DNA of 64,000 bases from Pyrenula massariospora (Eukaryota; Ascomycota; Eurotiomycetes; Pyrenulales; Pyrenulaceae). Positions 33,540 through 44,035 of this stretch are shown here, piece after piece; the stretch's first letter is position 1; each line of letters begins with the position of its first letter. A model generated the notes under the pieces. That model did no database searches. It was given only the letters and a program-made list of their open reading frames with translations, and was not told where the DNA came from. The stretch is taken from positions 806,001 to 870,000 of the forward strand of contig JAGFMI010000006.1 in the NCBI GenBank assembly GCA_021030905.1, written 5' to 3'. A program made the translations under genes and the position numbers.

Positions 33540-36054
33540 TCATTGATCAACGCCTCCTCCTGCCTCCATGCCTCCAACCCCGCCGAGAAAAGCCGCTCCA
33601 GACCCATCCATCATGTTGGCGTCAAAGTTTCCAAAGTTGAGATCTGTGCTGTCGGTGTTTAGAAAACTGTCAAAGTCAAAGTTCTCCAGTACATCTCCAG
33701 ACTCTAATGCGCTGAAATCAAGATTAAATTGCTGGTTGGGGTCACTGATCCCAAAATCGCCAAAAGCTCCTGCTCCTTGCATATCACCCGGCGCCTGAGG
33801 TACTTGATTCTGGACTGGAACCGAGGTCGGGCCATTTGCGTTAGTTTGTGCCTGCAGATTCGCATTGGGACCAGATGTATTGGCAGGGTTCGAGGTGGCG
33901 GCCAGACCTCCTTTTGGACCGGAATTTCCACCAGTAGCGCCGGCGAACGAGGAAGGATGAACAGGAGTGATAGGTGTTTGGGGGGTTGCAGGCTCGCCTT
34001 CAGCTTTGTCAGCAGAAGAGGCATTAGGTGCGGCCACCGATCCTTTCTTGGCCGGTCTCTGTTGGGAGGTCAGTGAGAATAAGTATGGCTGCAACAACCG
34101 GGCCAGGGAACTTACTTTGCGCGGTTCGTTTTTGTCTTTCTTTCCCTTCGGATTTGCTTTGTTGGATTGCTGTGGCGTCGGCGGCGCAGGCTGGGGTGAT
34201 GAAGGCTGAGTCCGATTTTGTCCGCCAGGTGGTGGAGCCGGAGGGGGCATCTCGTTACGCTGCTGTGGCGTGCCCATGGTTGAAGGCTGCGATGCTGTCG
34301 GTTGGCCAATCATTGGTTGGCCCTGTGCCCAATTGCCGCCGGAGGACATTCGATTGCCGGGCTGATTGCCCATGGGCATGCCGGGCCTCACGCCTGGAGC
34401 CGGTCCTGGAGCCATACCGTCACCCATGTTCTTCAGAGATGCGACTTGCAAGTTGAAATCGGAGGGCATACCACCAAAATTCATTGCTGCAGGGGAACCC
34501 CTATTTTGCCCCATTTCACCAGGCGCTGGAGAGCCGGGAATCCCAGCCTGTCCAATTTGAGGAGTACCGCGCTTCATTTGTTCGGATGGGTTAGGGGATG
34601 GGCCGTTCCGCGGATTGCCTGGGGACATGCCAGCGGTCTGCATGCCTGGCTGCCCAGGTAGGGGGCCTTGACCATCTGGCCGCATACCTTCCTGTTCCTG
34701 TCTTGCCATCATTAGGCGTTTTTTGTTCTGCTGCTCAAGTAGCATGAGCTGCATCTGATAATCTTGGAGAGCGTGATTGCCACCAGTATTAGCGCCTTGT
34801 TGGTTCATACCGCCATTCCCTCGCATCTGCGATTGATACATTTGATCCATTCCCATGAATTGACCGTCGGGTCCTTGCATCATGTCACCTTGATTTTGCA
34901 TCATGGCAGCTGCTGGATTCAACATGCCGTTCTGCATACCCTGGTCATATCCTAAGCGTTGAGACAGTGCAGCCATATGAGTGGAATATACCTGGATTGA
35001 TTTTTGCTGTTGGGCAGCAGGCAAATTTTGAAAGTTCTGAAACTGTTGCTGGGTCATCCTTCCTGGATTGACCCCGTTTGCAATGAGCATCTGACTCGTT
35101 TGCTGTTGTGTGTTTGGGTTTATGGGTTGGCCACCACGCCCATTTTGCACCATTCCTTGTCCCACGAATTGGGGGTTACCCTCAATACGAGGTCGCTTGC
35201 TAGGAGACCCGCTTTGTTCTGCCGATGCAGGCGACTGAGATCTGTGTCCATTCATGTCCATGTCAGAATTCTCACGCTGCATTGCCTGTTGGCTCATCCG
35301 CTGGGCCTGGAACTGCTGCTGGGTCCTACGTTGGCGTTAGTACATCAAATATTGAGATCTACGGCAGTGAGATGTACATATTGCGAGCCATTGCGGCTTT
35401 ATGTATAGCTTGGTGAGTGTTCATGTCATTGCGGTTTCTGGGCATCGTCATGCCAGGTATCATTGGCCCGCCGGGGCGCATCATCGTCGAATTTGGATTC
35501 TGTGCTTGCTCACGTATCCTCTGCATATTCTGGTGCTTGTCAATTTGAGAATGAACAGATTCATCGAAACAACCATTACTGACCTGTGTTTGTTGAATGT
35601 ATTGGGCAACCGGGCCATCGGCCCCTTTCTTGCGTTGAGCGAGCCACATGTCGGTAAATAGACAGTACCAGTCAAACACAAAAGCACTCTGGGGTACTGC
35701 ACTGGAAACTTTTGGTCGCGGCATATCGTCCGGGTATTTGAACTCTTCTTTTGAATCTGCGTCCATGCCATCAGGGTCGACCCCGTTGACCTCGCCATCT
35801 CGTCGACGACCTGGGCTGGTCTTTACCGGAGGGTCCGTGAACATGGGGAGATTGTTAGCGACAAGGGCTCGTGCGCAATCGATGTATTTGTGCTTGATCA
35901 AATAGTCGTAGATGTAAGTGTTGAACCTTGTCATCATCTGGTTGCGAGAAGAGCTGTCCATGTCTGCCGTGACAGACGCATTCGCCATCACCATATTTCC
36001 TCCAACAGGGCCACCAGTATGGGGATTCATCCCCGGTACATTTATCTGGTTCAT
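33540..36054 (-). CDS. som1: LisH-domain transcriptional regulator Som1 (Flo8-like)
   Basis: Homologue of Magnaporthe Som1 and Aspergillus SomA, related to yeast Flo8, acting in the cAMP-PKA pathway to control adhesion, morphogenesis and, in pathogens, virulence. The N-terminus has the LisH domain (NTYIYDYLIKHKYIDCARAL, about residues 44-63) and then a conserved SAFVFDWYCLFTDMWLAQR block. The rest is Gln-, Asn-, Gly-, Met- and Pro-rich and low in complexity, ending in an acidic Phe/Asp-rich segment (FGDFGISDPNQQFNLDF and ENFDFDSFL) that looks like an activation domain. Introns are at 35326-35377 (52 nt) and 34059-34115 (57 nt, in frame without stop). A further 48-nt in-frame intron at 35536-35583 is probable but has a weak acceptor. 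With all three removed it is 785 aa. The start is the first Met of the LisH frame. Confidence 0.88.
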
Positions 36055-37414
36055 TGTGACGACGACTGTCCACGAGGAGTGATTAGGTATCGATGACTCT
36101 CGAGAAGTTTGTTATGTTGGGTAGGGCTGTGAAAAAGGGTAGGCGCACAGTCGTGATCAACGGTAGAAGGCGTGCCGAGCCGCGATGCAAGATCAAGATC
36201 GTAGTTAACCCCTGCGGCGCGGAGGTCGACTGGTATGGTTGTGGGAAATGTAGGAGTAGAGCTTCACGAATAGCGACTTCGCGTCGAGGAAGGAGAGGGC
36301 ATCTGGCATCGATGGCACTCGATCCGGGAGCGTTGCGTTGGGGGTTCGATGAGGCTGAAGCGATGTCTTGAAACAATTTTTGTGGAGGAAGAAAGGACAA
36401 CAGCGACAACAGTGGTCGAGCTGAATAATTTGGGGGCTCAGGTGACGGTCGAGGAGGAGCGGCGAAAAGCTGTCAGCCCCGAGAGTGGGAGTTTTCGTTG
36501 GACGGGGCTCCGGGGGGGGAGGTAGCAGCGGCCGCCTGGGGCAGATCACAAACAAATCGCGAAAGGCAGCGTTGTGGTCCGAATACAGCGATAGAAGGGA
36601 GCAGCAAGCTACGGCAGGCACGGTGTTGGGAGGAGGGGCAGAACAGCAAGGGAGGCCGAATACACCAGGAAAAGGGTGATGGAGACAGCAAGAGGCACAA
36701 AAGAGGTGGGTTTATGGTTTGGATGGTGGATGCTGGACAGGAAGCTGGCGTTGAGTTCAGTTCGATGGAGGCGGCGGTCGCAGTACCTGCAATTCCGACT
36801 TGCTGGCCGCCAGCCCCAGACCTACGCCGGCACGGGCCCAGCTGGCGGTACAATCAGGCACGCTATGCCCCACTATCGCCCTCACCACCCTTTTTTTGGG
36901 CCCCAGAATTCGAACACCTCCAATAATCCAGTTACGGCGTGCACAGTGGATAGGAACAATATCAGGAGGATTTCGATGCACAATCACGCGGGGCCACGTC
37001 TACTGCTCGGCCCTCGCTTCGATTCGCAGATAGTTCTAGGGACGCTGTGCGTACCGTTGAGGCTCGCGGCGAAAGGAGTCCTTCCGCAACTCGCGCTCAT
37101 CGCCATTTCCGAATTCGGATGCGGGGAAGCAGGCCACTTCCGCACTCACGCCTATCATTTTGACGTGTGGCCAAGGCAAAGCCGCACACCTCATACTTTG
37201 TAGATTAGGTACCGTAGTTCTGCTCTCATACGAGTGATCATTGTGCAGCCGCTTGTGGAACTCCTCCTAGCCTTTTAGCCTTGTTGCATGCCATGGTAGG
37301 GTGATGGGGATTACCTTCGTCCATTATCCAGGCTAGATACCAAGACCTTTAATGCTGAAGACTGTATCAGAGGCTCCGATTTCTTGGAGAGACGTGTCCT
37401 GCTTGAGCCCCAAA
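36055..37414. other. Long 5' region of som1 and 3' flank of BET3
   Basis: About 1.36 kb without a supported gene. The strand opposite to som1 holds open frames of up to 175 codons (36498-36926, 36676-37203), rich in Arg, Gly and Pro and unlike any family I know. There is an 8-G run at about 36512-36519. Regulators of this class often have long leaders, so part of it is probably som1 promoter and 5' UTR. Confidence 0.45.
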
Positions 37415-38221
37415 TTATTCATCGTCCGGGGGCATCTCGTCTTCGATGTATCGGATGAGAGACATTCGCATTTCGGTAGTGTCGTTTCCTCGCAGAATGT
37501 CACTGATGAAGTGAGCCTCAACTTGCATCTGAACCTAGATACGCAGTTGTTAAACCGGAAACTTCTTTCATTTTGACCGAATTAACTCGGCACACACCAT
37601 TTCAAGAGCCCCTCGAAGGATTCCACAGAGGATGTTTGAAAACCAGAGTTCGTCCTGAGCTCGACCGTCATCCGGCAACTCCACAAAATCCGCCAGAGGG
37701 TTTTCATCAAAGACCAAGGAGAATTGCTTATTGTCACTAGACCAGTTCGTGATAGTGGGCGTGATGTTCAGGAATATCTTGAATCCCACCTGGTCAATCG
37801 CTTGTCAGCACATTTGTCGATATCTAGCTTAGACGTGCAACCTTCGAAATCATCTCGGCCGTTTCTCGAAAATTTGAACAGCGTCCGGCATTAGACTTGG
37901 CAAGAAAATCCTCGATCAGGCGCATGCCTATGTTGTAGCCCATCTTTTCGAGTTGCTTGTTCACTTCTCCGTAGTCATTGTCGTAATCGGCGCAAAGTTG
38001 GGTAACAATCGTGCCATAAGTCAGAGTCACCAATTCTGCATTGACTTTGTCGATTCGCGTTCTGAGAGCTGTCGGTCAAAAACCTCTTTGTCAATTCTTC
38101 AACGGCCGACTCACTTCCACACCCTAAGCTCAAGGCAAAATGGTTAGCTAGGTAGACTCACAGACTCCGTAACCAAGACTGACTCTTCACCAAGGCGCGC
38201 GGCTTTCGCAGCGGATGACAT
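37415..38221 (-). CDS. BET3: TRAPP complex core subunit Bet3 (TRAPPC3)
   Basis: A core subunit of the TRAPP tethering complex and Rab GEF for Ypt1 at the ER-Golgi. Five exons: 38221-38180, 38128-38115 (14 nt), 38061-37842, 37789-37598 and 37534-37415, with introns of 51, 53, 52 and 63 nt. The total is 195 aa, close to the 193 of yeast Bet3. Diagnostic segments are [19 protein letters not shown] (built from exons 2 and 3), [66 protein letters not shown] and [15 protein letters not shown]. The Cys in a position equivalent to the palmitoylated Cys of Bet3 lies in NAGRCSNF or nearby, not proven here. The promoter is shared with the U5 snRNP gene. Confidence 0.93.
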
Positions 38222-38556
38222 GGCTGGGGTAGCGCTTTGCTGGAGAGCGCAACACGATACACAGTAACCACTAATATAGGGTTTTTTAGCTTATGGCTTT
38301 TTCGATACGTCGCATGCTAATTTCCCGCACATTGCAGCTATAGGGTAGGCTGCGTAGGCATCTCAAAGTGTCTTCAATGTGGATGGAGTGGCGCAATACG
38401 ATGGTCTTGGCATTCCTAGCTCCACATCTAAACTTTAATTTTCGCTGGCTCTTCCTCGCCGGTCAACACGGAATCAGGTCTCCGCAATGTAATGTAGCAG
38501 CTCGCTGAGCCACGATCATACAAGCTACTATATTCATAAATTGGGACTTCATAATC
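38222..38556. promoter_or_regulatory. Bidirectional promoter region BET3 / U5-40K
   Basis: The 335-base gap between the two divergent start codons must carry both promoters. No TATA box is obvious, in keeping with housekeeping genes. The transcription start sites cannot be told from sequence. Confidence 0.5.
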
Positions 38557-39837
38557 ATGTCAACTGTGTCTGGCTCACCTCGAGGCGTCGCAGACTCTTC
38601 GCAAATTGTCGTGAGACGCCAAAAGTCCGATGCGAACGCCGCCAACAGCTCTGCTGTTGCCGTTGTTGGCGGAGATCGAGATGGAGCACTCATCCAGTCG
38701 GTATGACCAGAATGATAGAAAACTTTCTTAATCGCTAATAGAGCTTCTTATGCAGGTGACACGCACGAGCGGCCTCCAAGCGCCGATCATGGAACTCACA
38801 GGTTAGCATTCCATGCCACGAATACGTCTACTTCTAACAAGGATCAAAGGTCACTCAGGAGAGGTATTCGCTGTCAGATTTGATCCGACGGGACAGCACA
38901 TTGCGTCTGGCTCCATGGACCGCTCGTTATGTAAGTTCAAAGATGGCGTAAAACGAACATTGCACTAAACTTTGTCCTAGTGCTTTGGAATGTTTACGGA
39001 CAATGTGAGAACTACGGTGTGATGACAGGTCACAAAGGAGCTATTCTCGATGTTCAATGGTCGCGAGATTCCAAAAATCTTTTTACAGCATCTGCCGATA
39101 TGACGATTGCTAGTTGGGATTTGGAGACTGGCCTAAGACTCAGGAGACACACTGGACATGAAGAAATCATCAATTGCTTGGAGATTGCGAAGCGTGGCCA
39201 AGAACTTCTCGTCAGCGCAAGCGACGATGGCTGTATAGGCATATGGGATCCTCGGCAGAAATCAGCCATTAACTACATTGAAACAGAGTTCCCGGTCACA
39301 GCTGTTGCATTAGCGGAGGCTGGAAATGAGCTGTACTCGGGTGGAATCGATAACGACATCAAGGTATGGGATGTGCGCAAGATGGAGGTTGTCTATTCTA
39401 TGGTCGGCCATACAGATACAATCACGTCGCTTGAAGTATCTCCAGATTCTCAGACGCTCCTTTCACAGTCGCACGATTCGACTGTAAGAACTTGGGATGT
39501 TCGACCATTTGCGCCTACAGACAGGCACATCCGTACATACGATGGCGCACCCGCAGGGCTTGAAAAGAATCTAACACGTGCAAGCTGGAATGCAAATGGG
39601 ACCAAGATTGCTGCTGGCAGTGGAGATCACACAGTAGTGGTATGGGATACAAGATCTGGGAAAATTCTCTACAAATTACCTGGACACAAAGGTACGGTCA
39701 ACGATGTTAGGTTTGCGCCGCACGAGGAACCCATCAGTGAGTCCTCCTCCTTCCGCGATTTTCGAAGTAGCTGATGATCCATAGTTGTCTCCGGTTCTTC
39801 AGATAGGAACCTGTTGCTAGGCGAATTACGACCTTGA
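38557..39837 (+). CDS. U5 snRNP WD40 protein (SNRNP40 / Cwf17-type)
   Basis: A seven-bladed WD40 propeller of the spliceosomal U5 snRNP. Five exons: 38557-38700, 38756-38801, 38850-38930, 38981-39736 and 39785-39837; 359 aa. After a disordered N-terminus comes the family start LQAPIMELTGHSGEVFAVRF, followed by SGSMDRSLLLWNVYG, GHKGAILDVQWSRDS, WDLETGLRLRRHTGHE, WDPRQKSA, VWDVRKMEVVYSMVGHTDTI and TWDVRPFAP. It closes with IIVSGSSDRNLLLGEL in the last small exon. The C-terminal strand, needed to close the ring, is recovered only by splicing the final 48-nt intron; without it the frame ends early. Confidence 0.93.
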
Positions 39838-41091
39838 AATAAGTTGGGGGTGCATATGATTTCTCCAGAAAGCGATGCCCGGAATTGAGCCGTTGACGAG
39901 TGAATGCACGGCCTTGAAGGTAGGAATCTATGGCTTCGTTGACAGAAAATTGCTGAACCGCTGGCTGGAAGAAGCGGTCGCAACTGCCGCATAGAACGGC
40001 CGGAAGAGGTCGGAATGCTGTGGCCGAGAGTGTCAGCCCCCAAGGGGTTCGGCTCCATGTATCTGCTCTGCTGAGCAGTTCGGGTGGACCGCGCGGCGGT
40101 AGGAAAGAGGAGGTTGATGACAAAACCTCAACCACAGGGAGTCTATTGTCTCGTGGTGATGTAGCGAAGTCGCCAGCTAGTGGACTAGATTGTAGACAGC
40201 ACAAGCGTGGAGACGTGACTAGATTCTTATTTTATCCGCAGCTCGATTACCTGTGAAGGGGTGGAAGTGATGGCCTAGTAGTAACTATCTACAACAAACT
40301 CTGTCGCTGTGGGCGAGATTTTAGTGCGGCTCGGCTGGCGTCACGCTAGGTTTCAGGAGCGGTCAATTTGTCGCAGGACCGAAGCTTCTTGAGCGTCTCA
40401 TTCTCTTTCCGAAGCCCTCCTTGTCTCACAAATCCGCTCCTTGCGGTCTTCCATGCCAATCGACAGACGCTTGCCGTTGTCGTGCATGTGCGCTCCCTGG
40501 CTGGAGCTCCATCGGTCTGATAGCCGCGGTGATCCTCTGCGTCGAGTCCTTCTGGTGATCTCTTCAGGTTGAATCACCACCTTCATGCACCCCATCATAG
40601 GCTCTCCATTTCCTAAGTAATTGACTTTAATCCATTGCTCTGTTGCTGGCCGGCAGAGTGTGCCCCATCATTCGTTTTGACGGCTTCTTGTCTTCCCTGT
40701 CTTCCTGTTCGTTGCATGCTTCTATGTCCCACTCACCGCAGTCTTTCGTTTCTCAGCAGCCAACGATTGAGCACCGATTCAGACTCAACAACCTCGATCT
40801 CGTCGACCAAAGAGCCATTAAGCCATAATGAGAACCTGACCATTCTTTTCTCGAGCTGCCGATTTGACAAAAAACCTCTCCGGGTGAAAAGGCAACAACG
40901 GCCAGTGTTACCTGCTCGTCCTCCTAGCTCAACTGCCTTTATAAAATTTCAGAGAATAAGATGAGACCGCGAACTATTACACAATAGTTGGAGAAATAGT
41001 CAATGTCATTCCTGTTCCAAGCCGATTGAAGCACCGTACTCTTTAGTTGCATTTGCAACTGAGTTCCGCGTGTTGAAGAAAGCTTGCAACC
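39838..41091. other. Intergenic and probable leader of PPxY gene
   Basis: Pyrimidine-rich in its right half. Open frames at 40020-40256 and 40635-40964 (+) are unrecognised. No recognised element is seen. Confidence 0.45.
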
Positions 41092-42313
41092 ATGCAGCTT
41101 CCATTTTCACGCACATCCGAGCCTCCGACAAGCTCTTCTTCTATTCGCGTTGCCGCAATGCGAGAGAATATATCCCAGCTTTTTTCTGGAACCTCCATCT
41201 TTCGGCGGCACACCGAGCCAACTTCGCCAAAATCCCAGCCTACTAGGTTTGGTTTGCGCCTTCTCGACCACCAGCGGCACACAGACGCTCCACCTGCAAT
41301 GAGGTCACCGACCTCAACAAGGTCAGTCATCGATCCTCATTCAGCACCGTCCAATGGTCCCCAGTTCCTCTCGAACCCATCTGGCACCGGGTCAGATCCT
41401 CGACCTGAGCAAGCGCCAAGGGTCCAAACAAATGTGTTTGATAGAAATGCGAATCGTGTTGATCCTTCTCCACGGCAGAATGGTCTGCTTGACCTAGGTC
41501 TACGGTTTGGAGAAATTCAACGGAGACGAAGAAGGCGACACAAGGGCGGGCGGAAAAGACCTACACTCACAGAAGCATTTCGAAACAAGCGGGTTAGGTC
41601 AAAAGCCATACAATGTATTGTGTTGGGGTTTGCTTTGGCTATCGTCCTTGTCATCTGTAAGTCCCAAACATGTTCAGCTGGTATTCGCTAAAGTCGGCCT
41701 AGATCTTGCCGTCGCTGTAACGAACTCAAACTCTGACGACCAGTTCCACATCCTGCTGATTCTGATCATTCTTGTTCTGACCATATTCTTTTGCCATGTC
41801 TTCATTCGTCTATGCATGCTTCTACTCCGGCCACCTCGGCCGCAAGACCAAATCACCGACGCGCCAAGCCGAACGGGACCAAGCTATATGAACCCGGAAA
41901 CGCCCATACCGATAACATTTGCCAGGGATGAAGAAATTGGCCATGAAGCAGTAGATGACGATCCAGCGAAAGCAGCACTGAGGCCGCCTCCTCCTGCATA
42001 TGGGCTATGGCGAGGCAGTGTGGTAAGAAATTTTCATGTTTGAATTTCCAAATTGATTAACTGAATTTATCCCCAGAGGCTTCATCCGGATCTTATTCAT
42101 TGGGAGCGTGTCCAAGCTTCATCGTCACGGTCTCCTACAGGACAAGGGCCGGAGGAACCGCGACCAACGACGGCAAACAGGCCACCAAGTTATGCTTCCG
42201 ATAATGGTATCGACTACGTTATCGAAGCAGAACCGAGATCCACAGCTCCAAGGGATGTTCTTCCTTTACACCCATCCGAGAGGGGCCGCTTAGGACCACT
42301 GCCAGAAGATTAA
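41092..42313 (+). CDS. Two-TM membrane protein with PPxY motifs, uncharacterised
   Basis: Three exons: 41092-41656, 41703-42022 and 42077-42313, with introns of 46 and 54 nt; 373 aa. The N-terminal 165 residues are disordered, with a basic stretch (RRRRRRHKGGRKR) just before the first hydrophobic helix. TM1 is at about 172-193 and TM2 at about 206-228, both strongly hydrophobic. The C-terminal tail carries two PY motifs, PPAY (285-288) and PPSY (331-334), which bind WW domains of Rsp5/Nedd4 ubiquitin ligases. A conserved-looking block, RLHPDLIHWERVQ, lies between them. The layout resembles membrane adaptors for Rsp5 such as Tre1, Ear1 or Bsd2, but no sequence match to these is seen. Product function is inferred only from architecture. 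Confidence 0.78.
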
Positions 42314-43033
42314 GAAGAAGCAATGTTTTCATGTACCAGGTTCCCAAAATACGTTACGGCGTCGTTGGTTTAATTCCGATTTGGGTTTTGGAGATGAGGC
42401 AACTCAATATGTCAACCTGAGGTTGGAAATAATCGACTGCCCCATATGAGACGCTATTTTCATTATAGGGCAATTTGAGGCGAGGGATCTCATCCGCTCA
42501 TTGAGATTGTTGAGTGTATATACAGTAAGGGCAGCAAACGGATGTATCATCTGTATGATCAGGTCTGATATCTTTGGCAAGTGATGATGAGAAATGCGGT
42601 GAATTTCTATGCTTGTTCTTCCAAGATAAAGGAACACTGTTGCGAGTACCAGTCCAAATTTTTCAGTATAGAAAAGGTTCTTTAAAGTGGTCTTAGAAGG
42701 ATCCTGCTTTGCTCCTTACGAAAAGTCTCAACATTTCACTCACGCCGAGAAGGGTTCTGGCCTGTGATGGGGACCGTTGTCAATGTACCTGACATGCATA
42801 TCCTGCGTGAATATTCGCTTCACTTGACCCCTACATTGTTACCTCAACTCTCACCGCTCATTAGCAGGCCTTGTATCTCTTGCGCAGGTTCATATTTCCT
42901 CGCTCTTCCATCTATCTTCGTTGCATCGCCACTCTCACAACCCCCAGCTTTGTCTTCCGAACTCACTTCCACTTAAAGCTAGTGAAGTAGCAAGAACACC
43001 TACCGTTCATCCTTCTCCCTAGTCTTTGCACTG
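42314..43033. other. Intergenic
   Basis: AT-rich 3' flank of the PPxY gene, then a pyrimidine-rich stretch before the possible small secreted protein. Nothing else is recognised. Confidence 0.45.
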
Positions 43034-43366
43034 ATGCATTTCCTCCGCCCATCCATCTTCCTCTTTGCTCCAGTAGTAGCTCTAGCAGCGGCCTTCCCCC
43101 GTCTCCAACACGTCGTGTCGATGGAACCGTGCATCCAACTCGAGCTTGAACCGATAACAGCCCTAGACGCAGAGACCATTTCCCACAGGCGTCGAGATCC
43201 GATGTACCTCACGCCCGCGCCCCGCGATGCCCTCGAGCCTGGAACCTCAACGGCAGATATCGGTCCAGATGGCCATTCTGCCACTGCTGTTGCCGTCTCT
43301 GCCTCGTCGACTGTGTATGTTGGGCGTGACATGATGGTTTTGGAGCTCTGGGTGCCAAAAGACTAG
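43034..43366 (+). CDS. Possible small secreted protein (110 aa)
   Basis: An open frame beginning MHFLRPSIFLFAPVVALAAAFP, a typical signal peptide with an Ala-x-Ala cleavage site, preceded by a pyrimidine-rich leader. The mature part is Ala/Pro/Thr-rich with one Cys, no repeats and no known domain. It has no intron. An antisense frame of the same length overlaps it, so chance cannot be excluded. Lineage-specific secreted proteins of this size are common in plant-associated fungi. Confidence 0.4.
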   Translation: MHFLRPSIFLFAPVVALAAAFPRLQHVVSMEPCIQLELEPITALDAETISHRRRDPMYLTPAPRDALEPGTSTADIGPDGHSATAVAVSASSTVYVGRDMMVLELWVPKD

Positions 43367-44035
43367 GCGGAGGGGGGGGGGCTGAATATCCCAGCGGGTG
43401 AGCTTCTGGACTTGCGCTTCGAAAGTTGGGGTATTGTGGAGCGCCTTTCGCGAGCAGTAGGGACAATCCCGACTAGGTCATGCATTTTTTTGTGTCATAT
43501 GCCGCTGTTGAGAACACCTGAGCTGACTTGGAGGTGAGCCAGACTGCTACCGTATGACTGGGCCGGAAATTCAGGCCTGAGAGACGCAAAGCATGCTCTT
43601 TGGGGGGACGATGGGGTGAGTTACTCAGAAAAATCGGCATACATTTTGGTCAATATGGGGAGGAAAACGCTGATAGCGAGCAGGTCATGAACCATACGGG
43701 ACTGGATAGATATCTCGTGCTTGCCGCAGTCTTCCAAAATTCCTCGATAATATCTCAAACGCTCTTTATCTGTCTTGTTTTTGGGGAGGGGTGCGCGGAG
43801 AGGTGATCCAATGTGAAATTATGTATCTCACGATAGCAGCTTTGGTGTTTCGGTAATTACAAGGGGAGATATCTACTTATTCTGCATATGTGAAATATCT
43901 TTCACTACCCTACGGAAGGAGCAATTAGGAAGGACTGGTTGGAGACACAAGAAATTAGTTCGAGCATTCCAGGGCTGGACAAAGAGAATCTGGGAAGATA
44001 GGATCATAGTTCGAATGATGAATTTAATTTTTGCA
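43367..44035. other. Intergenic with G homopolymer
   Basis: A run of 9-10 G sits at about 43371-43380 just after the small secreted-protein stop. The open frame at 43600-43806 is unrecognised. The right end is the 3' flank of the GH28 gene. Confidence 0.5.

Noticed and set aside
36676-37203. 175-codon frame upstream of som1
   Set aside because: No family resemblance, skewed Arg/Gly/Pro composition, several competing frames; kept only as a leader/regulatory question.
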